A stretch of DNA of 64,000 bases from Marsupella aquatica (lineage: Eukaryota; Marchantiophyta), in NCBI GenBank assembly GCA_973895155.1, contig OZ316891.1, positions 15,562,001-15,626,000 of the forward strand, read 5' to 3'. Both the position numbers and the translations under genes were made by a program. Of this stretch, positions 1 to 11,360 are shown piece by piece; positions within the stretch are counted from its first letter, which is position 1, and each line of letters starts with the position of its first letter. Under the pieces are notes generated by a model. It had not been told where the DNA came from and made no database searches. It saw only the letters and a list, made by a program, of their open reading frames with translations.

Positions 1-164
1 CGAGTGTTGTATGTTCCGATTCCTAACGCAAAAGTGGTGCTGCACACAAACGCTTCACTAGAGTGGGCCTATCTGCCAAACATTTCCATGTACTACCAAT
101 CCCTAGAGAACTCAAAAAGTGGCCACTCCTTGTTGCACATTGGGCGTTGTATGTCAGTCCTCAC
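1..164. other. Flank of copia element 1, no gene seen
   Basis: Together with the DNA right of 6,896 this is the site into which copia element 1 inserted. I see no recognisable coding signal. It may belong to the decayed Harbinger-type transposon whose transposase lies at 7,953-9,282, because the two stretches were contiguous before the copia insertion. That is inference. Confidence 0.3.
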
Positions 165-169
165 GGAGA
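165..169. repeat. Target-site duplication of copia element 1 (left copy)
   Basis: GGAGA lies directly before the 5' LTR and again at 6,891-6,895 directly after the 3' LTR. A 5-bp duplication is the normal product of Ty1/copia integrase and fixes both element ends. Confidence 0.93.
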
Positions 170-511
170 TGTTAGATATTGCTCGTCTTGTGACTCATGA
201 GCTAACTATAGTTAAGCTAACTCGGGTTAGGACTTAGCTAATGTTAGCGGTAGTGCTGTTGTGCATATAGCCAGGGCTGATGCCAGACCCTGGTGGAACA
301 AAGGCTCATTGTTACGGAGCTAGTTGAGAGATAGGGAGAGCTTGTGCTGTGGATGTTTGGTATGGCCGGTCGGCCTAGAGTGCAGTAAAGCTCTTGTGTG
401 TTCCCGTGGACGTAGCCTCATGTGGAGGTGAACCACGTATCTCTCTGTGTCGACTATTGTGCGTTGGATGGTTCATGGGCTTGACATTACGAATGTCGTC
501 TATGCTCAACA
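170..511 (+). repeat. 5' LTR of copia element 1 (342 bp)
   Basis: It runs TGTTAG...CTCAACA and matches 6,547-6,890 nearly base for base. Differences are a 2-bp deletion near its start, single changes near the middle and three changes in the last 30 bp. By family analogy it should carry the promoter and polyadenylation signals. Confidence 0.95.
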
Positions 512-513
512 AG

Positions 514-525
514 TGGTATCAGAGC
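514..525 (+). other. Primer-binding site (tRNA-iMet type)
   Basis: TGGTATCAGAGC lies two bases after the 5' LTR. It is complementary to the 3' end of plant initiator tRNA-Met, the usual primer of plant copia elements. Confidence 0.93.
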
Positions 526-2078
526 ATGCCTGGGAGGTGACGAGGTTTTTTCGTGACAGGTTTTTTCCAGCGTTCATTGTCGATGGTACATTCAGAGTTT
601 CGTCGCATGAAACTTGAATGTGTGTGGCTGTGCAGATAGGTTAGTGAGAGGGCTTTCTAACGGTGGTTAGAACTCGCTGATCGGTATCCGTGGTGCAGAG
701 GAATCGAAGTTTGTGTTGTTCAGGTTTTATTCGTGTTCGACGGTTTTTCGGGGGAGAGACCAGAGTTTGTGTTTTCAACAGTGTGAGCTGTGCAGTGCGG
801 GAGGCGTCGCATGTTGTAGCTCAAGTTGAAGGTTGAAACAAGCTGATCGTTTTGGTAGTTGATTTGTTACCGAGTTGTTACCGAGTGCGACGTGACGAGT
901 GACGGAGGCGTTCAGGTTTTTTTCACAAGCTATGGAGCTTGTTCTCATCTGAACCGGGTTTCTCTTTGTGACGTCTGACTCGGTGGAAGAAACGCGAAGT
1001 GCTACGGCTCAACGGTTTGATCGCGGCGAAGCGGTCGTTTTGAGTCCGAGATTGGCACTTGACGCGGAGTGAGTGTGATGCAGCGAATTTTTTTTTCTCT
1101 GCTGGAGCTGTAGACTGTGCTGGTGCAATTCGGCAACATTTCCCGTCGGCGGCGTTCATTTTACTCGTGAGAAGCAGCGACGTTCAAGGTGTGTAAACGG
1201 CTTTTTTGTTTTAAAGTCAAATCTTGGCTTTGGTTAGGGCCACTTTTAGTGTGTATACACACCCTCCCGGCCCTTGGTCCCCCATCGTTTCCCCTTGTAC
1301 GCCCGACCCCCCCCCGCACCTTGTTTTCCCCTCATCCTTCAGCCGCGGCGACGAGCTGCGCAACACTGGCCGGCGCTTTTTGCGTGCTCGTATGCCCTCC
1401 GCCATACTGTGTCGGTCGCTACCGCGGCACCGCCCTGTCATCGTATGCCCAGCCCTCTGCGGCTCTACGTCGCTTGTACGCGGCTGTACCCTCGTCCCGC
1501 CCCGATGCCGACCATACGCCCTTCGTACCCCCGGCCCTTTACGGGGTATTTTAGGCTTTAAGGGGCTTAAGCACCCCCTTTAGTACCCATTTTTAGCCTT
1601 TTTTCCCTCTCATTAGTTTGTCCCATGTGCCGGGACCTGCCGCCATCCGTTTTAATCACTTGGACAGGGGGAACTGCCCCCTGTGAGACCTGCTGTACTG
1701 TGCGGGAATATTCCCGAAAAACAGAAAGCTGTTTTTCGGCCGTCCGACAAAGATTCCGTCCGCCAAACGATAACTTTTTTGGTTCTTTTTCGGTGAGGAC
1801 GTTACCACTGGAGTTAGCAACGCGGCGCACCGATCACATCGCGATTCCGACGATGGGTTGTACTGGGTATTTTGGTTATTCTCTGAGGTGGTCAAAACGG
1901 GGGAGTTTCCCAAGGTTTTACCCACCCCAACCAAAATTTGAATAACTTTTCCGTCGAATTTTGATTTTGATTTTGGCTTTTAGTATTGGACTCCTAGCTT
2001 CGTGGGCTACGCGGCGGTGTTGAGTTTTGAGTTTTATGAGAAGTTTCAAAAAATGACGTTTTTTCGTGATTGTTTCAT
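526..2078 (+). other. Long untranslated leader of copia element 1
   Basis: About 1.55 kb separates the primer site from the gag ATG. Most copia leaders are a few hundred bases at most. The part from roughly 1,190 to 1,900 is strikingly C/G-rich, with C-runs near 1,305-1,320, unlike the AT-richer DNA around it. The open frames inside it overlap in several phases and look compositional, not coding. It could be captured or inserted sequence, but I found no target duplication to prove that. Confidence 0.55.
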
Positions 2079-3130
2079 ATGAGTGACTCGGAGGATACTG
2101 GAAGAATTGGCGTCGGTGGAGCTTCAAGATGGCGATGGTCAGACGGAGAGTCTGAGGAGGAGCTGCTACCGTTTGAGGAAGAACTAGTGATACCGGTACG
2201 ATCACCGGTGCGGCGTGCAGTGGAGGAAGCTGTGTTACTACCAGAGCTGTCGGTAGTAGGGAAGAAGAGGGAGAAGGCTAGATTCGGAGGAGTAAAGTTT
2301 GAGGTGGAGAAGTACGATGGTCGTACTGACTACTTGCTGGAGAAGCAAGTGAAGGGTGTTCTATGGGCCATGGGCTTAGCTCATCTGCTCTCTTCGCGAG
2401 AGCAGTATGATGGAGAGGAGGAGATTTCTTTGAGACAGTGGAGACAGGAGCAGGTGATTGCTGTCAATGCAGTGATGCTATATCTCAAGCCACACATCAT
2501 CAAGCAGCTGGATGATTATGCGGATTGCACGTCACTATTCAAGGCTCTAGGAGAGAAGTACTATCGGGAAGACGCGTCAGACCGGCTGTACAAGAAGTCT
2601 CTCTTGATGAGCCTTAGGCTCAAGGAAGGGAGCAAGATGCAGGATCACCTGGATGAATTTGACAGTCTAGCGGTGGATCTGTCAAACCTGGGAAAAGGAG
2701 TTGAAGATGAGGATAAGGCCTTGCTTCTGCTAAGCTCCTTACCGCCGTCTTATCAGGGCTTGAAACAGGTGCTCTTGTACAGAGATCTGAAGTCCATTTT
2801 GTATAATGAGGTGGTGAGCTCATTATTGTCTGATGGTGCTCAGAAGAAGCTAGGTCAATCACAGACAGCATCTTCTTCTGGCACTGCGCTCAATGTGAAA
2901 GGGGAAGAGCAGCACAGCGCACGAATGGGCAGAACAGGTTTAGATCTACATCACGGGGGAGATCTAAATCCAGAGGGAAATCGCAAGAGAGGAAGCCTCT
3001 TGCATATTGGAATTGTGGCAAGCCTGGCCACATAAAAATGGATTGTCGAGTAAAGGTCCCTACTGCCTCTGCTAATGCGGCATCGAGCTCGCATGAGGTA
3101 GATTTACTCGATGATGATGACATATTGTGA
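2079..3130 (+). pseudogene. copia gag (nucleocapsid) pseudogene
   Basis: The first ATG is at 2,079. The reading frame shows an acidic N-terminus and then the UBN2/gag-polypeptide type region (about residues 70-250), with a retrotransposon-typical DEFDSLAVDL-like segment. The frame then shifts at about 2.87-2.93 kb. The zinc knuckle lies in the second frame near 3,002-3,045 and reads Y-x2-C-x4-H-x4-C: the first of the three cysteines of the CCHC box is tyrosine (TAT for TGT). That frame reaches an in-frame TGA at 3,128-3,130 just before the protease. The frameshift and the knuckle change both point to loss of function. Confidence 0.85.
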
Positions 3131-6100
3131 TGTCAAAGTTATGCTCTCAACGTAGTGTCAAATCCAGGTAAAGATGATTGGATTCTAGATAGTGCATGTA
3201 CTTTTCACATTTGCTCTAGAAGAGATTATTTCAGTTCTTACACGGTTTCCAACGGGTCAGTGTTGATGGGAAATGGAATCCCATGTCAAGTTGTTGGACT
3301 TGGATCTGTAAGATTTCAGATGTTTGATGGTGTTATGAGAACATTGAGGAATGTGATACATATTCCCAGCATGATGAAAAATCTCATTTCACTTGGAGTT
3401 TTACAAGCAAATGACCATCAGTGGAGCTCTGCTAATGGTGTCCTTCAGGTTTCAACTGGTACTAAAGTTGTATTGAAGGGAAAGAGACATAGCAATCTAT
3501 ACGTTTTGGAGGGCAGTGTAGTCTGTGATGAAGCCAATGTAACCTTATCTCATGAGGAGGCGGCCCGGCTGTGGCACTTCCGTTTGGGTCACATGAGTGA
3601 AAAAGGTTTGGTTATTCTTCAGAAGAAAGGATTACTTTCTAATTTGAAATCTTGTAAGTTGGAATTTTGTGAGCACTGTGTGCTAGGGAAGCAGCACAGG
3701 AAACCCTTCGGAGTTGGAACTCACACCAGCAAGGAGGTACTTGAGTATGTACATAGTGATGTGTGGGGTCCAGCCCCTACTCCCTCACATTCTGGACGGT
3801 TATACTATGTCACGTTCATAGACGATTACTCAAGGTATGTGTGGATATACTTTCTACACAATAAGTCTGATGTTTTTGCCACTTTTAAGGAGTGGAAAGC
3901 CCAAGTAGAGAATCAGACTGGTAATAAGGTGAGATATCTTCGATCGGATAACGGCGGTGAATACAGTTCCGGGGAATTTGGAACGTATTGTAAGGAGCAG
4001 GGGATTACCCGCCATCTCACAACAAGTTATACTCCTCAGCAGAATGGTGTTTCTGAGAGACTCAACCGAACACTATTGGACCGCTCGAGGAGTATGTTGA
4101 GTCAATCATGCTTACCACATGAGTTTTGGGCTGAAGCTGTCAACACTGCAGCTTATTTTGGTAAATTTATCTTCATCCAGTTCTATTGGATTCAAGACGC
4201 CATTTGAAATGAGGTACGGGCGTCCAGCAGATTACTCACATCTGAGGATTTTTGGATGTGATGCTTATGTGCTTACACCTTCCCAGCTTCGATCCAAGCT
4301 GGAGTCCAAGTCGAAGAAGTGCATTTTCCTTGGCTATCAGAAAGGTGTTAAGGGTTATAGGTTATGGGATCCAGTAACCTGTAAACTAATTGTCAGTAGA
4401 GATGTGTCCTTTAATGAATCCAGATCATCAAAGGAGGGGGAGAGTTCTCAGGACTCCCATACTGACAAGGGGAAATCTCCCATCCCGGACCGGGTTGAGG
4501 GGGAGATTAGTCATGATGCAGTTCATGACACGAGAGATGGAGAAGCTTCGGGCTTGGAGCTGGTTCCTGTGATGGAACAAGAAGAGCAGATTGTTGCTGG
4601 GGTACCTCAAATTCAACCAGCAGCAACAGCAGATCAGCCTAAGTCATCTACTAGAAGAACTTCCAGTCGTTTTACTAGAGCTCCTACCAGGTATGGTCAA
4701 TGGGCAGACTCATCTAAGCTAGATGATATTGACATTGCACCTGATGAAGATGATATGGCTTTGATCTTGGAAGAAGGAGAGCCTTCTTTGTATAGTGAGG
4801 CTTGTGCTTCAGAGCAGAAGCATGAGTGGAATGCAGCAATGCAGAGGGAGTTGCAATCTTTGAGTGACAACAAGACATGGGAGCTGGTAGAGCTTCCAAG
4901 AGGTCAGCAAGTGGTGGACAGTAAGTGGATTTACAAGTTGAAGGACAGTCCTTCAGAGGGTGGAGATAAGATCTACAAGGCATGGCTTGTTGCCAAGGGA
5001 TTCACTCAGGAGAAAGGAGTGGATTACAATGAGGTCTTTTCACCGGTAGCTAAGTATTCCACAATTCGGATCTTGTGTCAGCTTGTTGTGTTTTTTGGTC
5101 TGGTGATGGATCAGATGGATGTTGTTACTGCTTTTCTCTATGGCAACTTGGAAGAGATGATCTTCATGAGACAACCACTAGGCTTTATGAAGAAGGGCCA
5201 AGAGAACTTAGTTTGCAGATTGCTCAAGTCTTTGTATGGATTGAAGCAGTCTCCCAGACAATGGAACAAGCGGTTTGATGATTTCATGCTTGCTCAAGGT
5301 TTTACAAGGATGGTGTATGATCCTTGTGTGTATACGAAATCAGTCAAGAATGATGTATTCGGTTTCATCATTCTGGTGATCTATGTGGATGACATGCTGA
5401 TTGTGGCTAAAGATCAATCTGAGGTTGACAGTCTCAAGGCGAAACTGAGTGCTGAATTCAGGATGAAGGATCTTGGTAAGGCCAAGAGGATCTTAGGGAT
5501 GGATATTTTTAGGAACTCTGAGACTGGATAGTTGTGCTTGAGTCAAGGCCAGTATGCGAGGAAAATACTTGCACGATTCAACATGGAGAACTGTAAGCCA
5601 GTGAGTATTCCTTTAGCTTCACATTTCAAGTTATCATCGGCTTTCTCTCCTACGGATGTTGTGGAGAAAGGTCTGATGGCTAAGATTCCTTATGAGAAGG
5701 CAGTAGGCAGTCTGATGTATTTGATGACTTGTACTAGGCCTGACTTGGCCCTAGCGATGGGCAAGGTTAGCAAATTCATGTCAAATCCAGGGAAGGTACA
5801 TTGGGAAGCTGTGAAGTGGATTCTCAGGTATCTGAAGGGTATACAGGACTATGGATTACTATTTGATAACAGATCAGATAGAACATTAGTTGGCTATGTA
5901 GATTCTGACTATGGAGGCTATCTGGATACAAGGAGGTCTACAACTGGGTTTGTTTACACTCTTGGAGGAGGATGGATCAGTTGGAAATCTACCTTGCAGA
6001 AGTGCATATCTCAGTCTACTACAGAAGCAGAGTATGTTGCAGCAGCAGAAGCAGCAAAGGAAGCAATTTGGGTTGATAAGTTGATCGCGGAGATGGGTTT

Positions 6101-6350
6101 AGAGCATGGAAAAATGACTCTAAACTGTGATAGTCAGAGTGCTCTTCACTTGGCTACTAACCAGGTGATGGATAGCAGGGTGAAGCACATTGATATCAGG
6201 TACCATTTTATCAGGCAAGCAGTGTCTGATAAAACTTTTGAGCTAGTCAAGATTGATGGAAAGCTCAATCCCGCTGATGCCTTTACCAAAGTGATTCCTT
6301 TGGAGAGTTTCTCAAGACATCGTGCTACTTTGCAGGTTTTGCAGTTGTAG
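3131..6350 (+). pseudogene. copia pol polyprotein pseudogene (protease, integrase, RT, RNase H)
   Basis: Domains in order: aspartic protease with a D-S-A active site (about 3,185); GAG-pre-integrase zinc finger with W-H-F-R-L-G-H and C-E-H-C; integrase D,D-35-E residues in HSDVWGP, RSDNGGEY and NGVSERLN contexts; reverse transcriptase with Y-V-D-D near 5,385; RNase H with DSDYGG and the TEAEYVA motif. A frameshift near 4,160 sits just after the integrase core, and an in-frame TAG at 5,529-5,531 separates RT from RNase H. Everything else stays open, so decay is slight. The reading ends at 6,350 with a TAG. Confidence 0.92.
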
Positions 6351-6534
6351 TGCAAGTAGAGTTATTTAGCAATGTGTGACTATTTGTATATGGATTACTC
6401 ATTCCTGTTAGGCTATGGCTTAGTTCTAGTTAACCCTTGTGGTTTTTAGGGGGAGACCTGGTTTGGTGATTGTCTAGAACTTCCCGCTGAGGATTCCATA
6501 TGGTAGCATTTAGTCCAGTCCCCAAGACAAGAAT
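6351..6534 (+). other. Untranslated 3' stretch of copia element 1
   Basis: Non-coding sequence between the pol stop and the polypurine tract. I see no further motif. Confidence 0.7.
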
Positions 6535-6546
6535 CAAGGGGGAGTT
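6535..6546 (+). other. Polypurine tract of copia element 1
   Basis: A purine-rich AAGGGGGAG stretch lies directly upstream of the 3' LTR, the usual plus-strand priming site. Confidence 0.88.
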
Positions 6547-6890
6547 TGTTAGATATTGCTCTAGTCTTGTGACTCATGAGCTAACTATAGTTAAGCTAAC
6601 TCGGGTTAGGACTTAGCTAATGTTAGCGGTAGTGCTGTTGTGCATATAGCCAGGGCTGATGCCAGACCCTGGTGGAACAAAGGCTCATTGTTACGGAGCT
6701 AGTTGAGAAATAGGGAGAGCTTGTGCTGTGGATGCTTGGTATGGCCGGTCGGCCTAGAGTGCAGTAAAGCTCTTGTGTGTTCCCGTGGACGTAGCCTCAT
6801 GTGGAGGTGAACCACGTATCTCTCTGTGTCGACTATTGTGCGTTGGATGGTTCATGGGCTTGCCGTTACGAATGTTGTCTATGCTCAACA
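6547..6890 (+). repeat. 3' LTR of copia element 1 (344 bp)
   Basis: It starts TGTTAG and ends CAACA, followed at once by the second GGAGA target copy. It is the partner of 170-511. Confidence 0.95.
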
Positions 6891-6895
6891 GGAGA

Positions 6896-7952
6896 TGGCC
6901 ACTCCCATCTATAGCCACTTGAATCTAGTTGCCCAGCCTCCGAGTCAAAAGAGAAGTTGGAAGGGTTGTCCCTCCATTCCTTCTCTCTCCCGAGCCTTGT
7001 TCTCTTGCTCAAATCTGGCAATAGCTCGGGCCTTCCTTCAAGCCTTGAACTTTGGTCTTGGGACGTACAATTGGGAAGTAGTATTCCTCCTGCAATGGTT
7101 GGGCTACCTCTGTTGTAACCTGTGGTGATAGTACCGGGGTCGGAGTCGTTAGAGTTCTTTGCAATGCGCTAACAATGGGTGCCCCTATGGGAACTGCCGA
7201 CCAACCGTGGAATGAGCTGCCCTCCCCCACATGCTGTGAAGATGGTGTGGGAGCAGGAGCAATGTCTTTGGAATTGCTTGACAACTGAGTCACATCTGCA
7301 GCACATGATATTGACACATTCTTGCCATGTTTATTGCTCACAACCTTTGGACTTGCCATAGTGCAGGAAATGGGAGACATAGGCCAAACAGCTTGGCTAA
7401 AGGAAATGGAGACTGTGAAGACATAGAATCAAAGAAATGGTGATGCACCAGCTCACCTCACTCAACTTTAAGATTCAACATTGTGTATCAAACCTCAGTA
7501 GGATGGCCACCCACATTGGGATGGGCATAGAGTGCACGGTGTCCAAGGCATGAAACTTCGTGTGCCCAAATGGTGAAATTGTGTGAAGACATCCATACCA
7601 AAACTATGTACCATTGAACGTATTGTGAGTGTACTAGACATTGTACACCCGCGAGTTGCAATTAATTATCTAGTTACCTTTCACCATCGCTTGTGCGAGT
7701 CCAATGGGCTAGCACATGTGATAGGGAAGGAGAAGGGGAAGATTCGAGCTTTCATTCCATGGGGTATGAATGTAGGTTTTAGTTTTGTACACGATGGTTT
7801 GCACCTGCAAATGAATGATTGTGCACAAGTGGCATTGAATTGAGTTTTGAAAATCAGTATACATTGCTCAAACAGAGCTTTTTGTGGAAAACAAAATGAT
7901 ATCCTATCCAACAACTCCTTCAAGCAATTTTGTCCAACAATCCAACACTACA
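6896..7952. other. Transposon-flanking DNA, no gene identified
   Basis: A minus-strand open frame (7,009-7,380, 123 codons, Ser/Pro/Gln-rich) could be a relic of the second, Myb-like ORF that PIF/Harbinger elements often carry. I see no Myb tryptophans and cannot support a name. The rest shows nothing recognisable. Confidence 0.3.
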
Positions 7953-9282
7953 TCACTCCTTGTCTTCTTCACCTCTAATTTGCCACAAATGTTCAACCAG
8001 ATCCTCCCTCAGCTGATGAGCTCTTTCAAGGTTGGCAATCAATTCCACATTGTGAGTCAGCCCTACAAATGTCACTAGAGGTCGTGCCCTATGCTGCCAT
8101 TGAGCATCATTCCTCTCAAACAAATAATCTTGTGTCAACTTGAGTTTGTCAGCCTCATCCTCAATGATCATGTTGTTTAGAATGACTGTTGCTTTCCATA
8201 TCAATTGCATCTGATCTCGGCTCCACCATCATGCAGGGTTCTTGACCATTGCAAACTGGGCTTGTAGCACACCAAAGCATCTTTCTACATCCTTCCGCAC
8301 TGACTTTTGTCGCTTGGCATACCATTTCTTCTTGGCCCCTTGAGGATCAGTAACAGTTTTCATGAAGATGGTGTAGTCAAGGTAGATGCCATCACCCCAG
8401 AAGATAAAACATTTTGTACTCATGGCCATTCACAAAAAATGTAACATTTGGAGCTACTCCATTCAACAAGTTGACCAAGAGAGTAGATCTATCAATGACA
8501 CTGATGTCATTATTAGATCTAGGAATTCCTTCAAAAGCATGCCATACCCAGAGGTCAGAAGTTGCAATTGCTTCAAGGACAATTGAATTTAAACCATCCT
8601 TATCTCGAAATTGGCCTTGCTCTCCCACTGGGCAGTTCTTCCATGTCCAGTGAGTGCAGTCCAGGGACCCAAACATTCCTGGAAAGCCTCACTTTCGATT
8701 GATCTCCATGTGCCTTTGTACATCCTCCTCTATAAGATGCCGAAGGTACTCCTCTCCAAAGCAATTCACAATTGCTTCCACAAAATGTTTAAAGGCAGAT
8801 ATGGCAGTAGACTCTCCAATCCTGACATATTCATCCACTGCATCCCCTACCACACCATAGCACATCATCCGCAAAGCTGCTATCATTTTTTGGATGTTGG
8901 TCAGGCCTGGTTTCCCAACAGCATCAGTCCTTAGTTTGCACGAAGAAATGATCTTCCTGGAGAATCTTATTGTGAATGCGGATAAAAAGTTGCCTTCTCA
9001 TCCAAAACCTCCTCCTGAACAAGTGAGGTGGAAATGCTACAAACTACAAGAAGTAGTCTCCCCAAATTTGATTATGGCCTGCAACATGATCACAAAATAT
9101 GTTTGGGGAGCGTCCAATCGTCGAACCTCCATGTGTTTGATTCAAGACATCAAAGATCTCCTCCTGCATGTCACTTTCAGTTCTTCAAGCAGTTGGGTGA
9201 TATGATCGGCAAGGACATCCTCAATGTGATCATCAGACAATGCCCGATTAGCTGTCCATTGTTCAAATTGAGCACGTCCCAT
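7953..9282 (-). pseudogene. PIF/Harbinger transposase pseudogene (DDE_Tnp_4, ALP1-like)
   Basis: Read leftwards from an ATG at 9,282, the fragments line up with the plant Harbinger nuclease. The N-terminal helical part includes IGESTAISAFKHF. The DDE core follows, with G-S-L-D-C-T-H-W (first Asp), S-N-N-D-I (second Asp) and E-R-C-F-G-V-L (Glu). The C-terminus contains ILNNMIIEDE and HQLREDLVEHLW. Lesions I can place are a frameshift near 8,935, an in-frame TGA at 8,689-8,691 after INRK, a frameshift near 8,395, and an in-frame TGA at 8,229-8,231. Both TGAs sit where CGA or a similar codon is expected. The enzyme would cut and paste its own TIR element at TWA targets; this copy is dead. Confidence 0.9.
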
Positions 9283-9923
9283 ACTGAACACAAAAGAAAT
9301 CCAGGAGGAGCAGCGGATGAAACTTTGTGTTCAACCCTAGAGAGAAGGATGATGAAGCAAAACTGTGAATTTCCGTTTCCAGGCGTCATAGATCATATAC
9401 ACTTTGTCTGTTTGACTCGTGGACTTTGTTGGAATCCACTATGAATTTGTGCCAATGTCTTGATCCACCCATTGCTTGGAAGAACTGTGCCATTGATTTC
9501 GCGAAGCAATATCAGCCGAAACTGCCGAGAGATGGATGGATTCAATTGCACAGACAATTGCATTCAAGAGCAAAATGCCAAGGCCAGGGCATAGAGGAAC
9601 GCAAAATTGTGCAATTGGATGTGAGAATTCATGGCAGCGAGAGGTCAACGGAAGTATGTCCAACACAAAAGTTGGTGCAAGCTTGCGCAATTCCTTCAGA
9701 CCCGCACAAAATTTGGGAGCAAAAGCACCACAAACAACCATGTGCCTCGCCAATAAAGTAACGCGTGTCCATTTCACCCGCCATTTCATATAGCGCAAGC
9801 AAATTAACTATCTTGTAACCGATGGGGTTGCGTTCTAACAAACCCCATTAAGCATATTGCCCATCCCAATAATAGCTGGGCCATTACGCTATATTAAAGG
9901 TATAGCGTAAAGGAACCCTCCTA
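9283..9923. other. 5' non-coding part of the Harbinger relic
   Basis: It lies between the transposase ATG and the putative terminal repeat. Overlapping open frames exist on both strands but none resembles a known protein. Confidence 0.35.
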
Positions 9924-9941
9924 GCATTGGAGATGCTCTTA
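9924..9941 (-). repeat. Possible Harbinger terminal repeat plus TTA target
   Basis: GCATTGGAGATGCTC followed by TTA reads, on the other strand, TAA-GAGCATCTCCAATGC, a typical plant Harbinger end with its 3-bp TAA/TTA target. It lies upstream of the transposase start, as expected. I did not find the opposite end. Confidence 0.5.
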
Positions 9942-10493
9942 GGAGTTTTGTTCACTTGTCAAGGTGAATAGAAACCAGCAGAGTGGAGATCCTTCCTACC
10001 ATAAGTTGGATTGGTTATTTGGTTCTATAAACTTTCCATTATTGTTTTGATGAGCTTCACTATGATGAGATCCAGTGCTATGGTAGTGAGCTCCAATCTT
10101 GAGCCTTGGCATTTTGATGCTTGACCTGGCTAGCTGGCCTTGCCTAGTCTTCAGTTGGTTACAAAATTACTCTCCTTGGTGTCAGAGAAAAGATATCTAC
10201 CACAATTACATTCACTCTACATCCATTAGACATCAAAATGATCCAAAAATGATGTAAAGAAAGGCTCGACATAAGTAGCAAATTCAGCCTTTGAGCACAA
10301 CAAGTGAGCAAATCACGAACTTAAGACAAGCAGATCTGCCTTGTATCCATGCAGTCCATATTTTTATTAACACGTCTTTGTAATTTTGACACTTCTATAG
10401 CTATTGGTGAATCTAACTTTCATGTTTTGTCTTATGTAGATTTTGGGTCAAGTATTTAGATTTTAATGTGCCTTAACAAGATGAATCATTTGT
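9942..10493. other. Intergenic, nothing recognised
   Basis: AT-rich sequence without coding signal, RNA gene or clear repeat. Confidence 0.5.
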
Positions 10494-10745
10494 ACTAATT
10501 ATGGACCCCCATTAGGGGTCTCTTGCAAATTCTCTGCCATTAGGTTGCGCCACATCATCACAACTAGCCACAAACAGGAATGATCCTACTTTTAACAATA
10601 ACAAACGTGCACATTCCTGTTTGTGGCAAAAGCAACGTAATTTTTGGGGCGCCATGCCGTAAATATTAAATGTAAAAAAAACCAAAATACAAAGGAAGAG
10701 ATGTCATTTAGTAAAACAAAGTTACCATTTTGATGTTTGTCAAAG
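10494..10745 (+). repeat. Family A interspersed repeat, truncated copy
   Basis: It begins ACTAATTATGGACCCCCATTAGGGG and continues through a conserved GGGGCGCCATGCCGTAA block. It is closely similar to 33,060-33,330 and more distantly to the ~820-bp copies at 14.6 and 24.1 kb. Internal GACCCC...GGGGTC makes a small hairpin at its start. Confidence 0.75.
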
Positions 10746-10870
10746 ATATATCAGTGTTTTATATCAAAATGCTTGTATTTTTGAATTGATTGCAAGTTTG
10801 AAAAAATCAATCGATAGAAATGTACATAATTAAAACCCCATTTGACTTCACATTGTAAAACTAAATAATA

Positions 10871-11360
10871 AATCTCCTTAGTACTTGATAAGATTTGCCA
10901 ATGTTTGATTCATTGGAAAATTCAAGATCAAGATTTAGAAACTCGTGATCTCTTTAGTAATGTCTTGATAAAATCTCTCAATGTCACTCATTGGAAAGCT
11001 AGAGTAAAATTAAAAACTCATCATCTCCTTAGTACTTGACAAAATCTATCAATGTTAGGTTCATTGGAAAGCTAGATAAATTTAGATACTCATGATCTCT
11101 CTATTTCTTGACAAATAATCTCAATGTCACACATTAGAAAGCTAAAAAGATTGAAAACCTCCTGATCTCTTGAGTAACGTGACAAAATCTAACATAAAAT
11201 TTGTAAATGTCAGACTAAATGTTAGAAAGCTAAAAGAATTCATGAACTCGTAATCAAAATTTCTTATACTAACACTCATTGGAAAGGCAAAGATATTCAA
11301 AAACTCATATGGAACTTGACAAAATTTGTCAATTTGAGGCTCATTGGAAACCTTTTCTCG
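10871..11360. repeat. Degenerate ~70-88-bp tandem array (about six units)
   Basis: Successive units start near 10,871, 10,948, 11,023, 11,095, 11,165 and 11,253. Each contains an ATCTC-TTAGTA-like start, a TTGACAAAATCT-like middle, and a CATTGGAAAGCTA-like end. Units are strongly diverged but the order of blocks is kept. I see no coding capacity. Confidence 0.8.

Larger units (their letters stand above)
170..6890 (+). mobile_element. Ty1/copia LTR retrotransposon, structurally complete, coding-dead (element 1)
   Basis: The element has LTRs beginning TGTTAG and ending CAACA, a perfect 5-bp target duplication, a tRNA-iMet primer-binding site, gag, then protease-integrase-reverse transcriptase-RNase H in copia order, and a polypurine tract before the 3' LTR. 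The two LTRs differ by five substitutions and one 2-bp indel over about 342 bp, so insertion was fairly recent. The coding region nevertheless has two frameshifts and two in-frame stops, so it cannot make its own proteins as it stands. The leader between primer site and gag is unusually long (about 1.55 kb). Relatives of its LTR recur at 33.6, 35.1, 35.5, 58.3 and 63.7 kb. Confidence 0.95.

Noticed and set aside
1189-1583. Several overlapping open frames of 95-121 codons in the copia leader
   Set aside because: All three plus-strand phases and the minus strand are open because the stretch is GC-rich and poor in stop codons; none shows a domain or splice context.
10871-11360. CRISPR-like array
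   Set aside because: Units are diverged throughout with no identical repeats separated by unique spacers, and the genome is a eukaryote.
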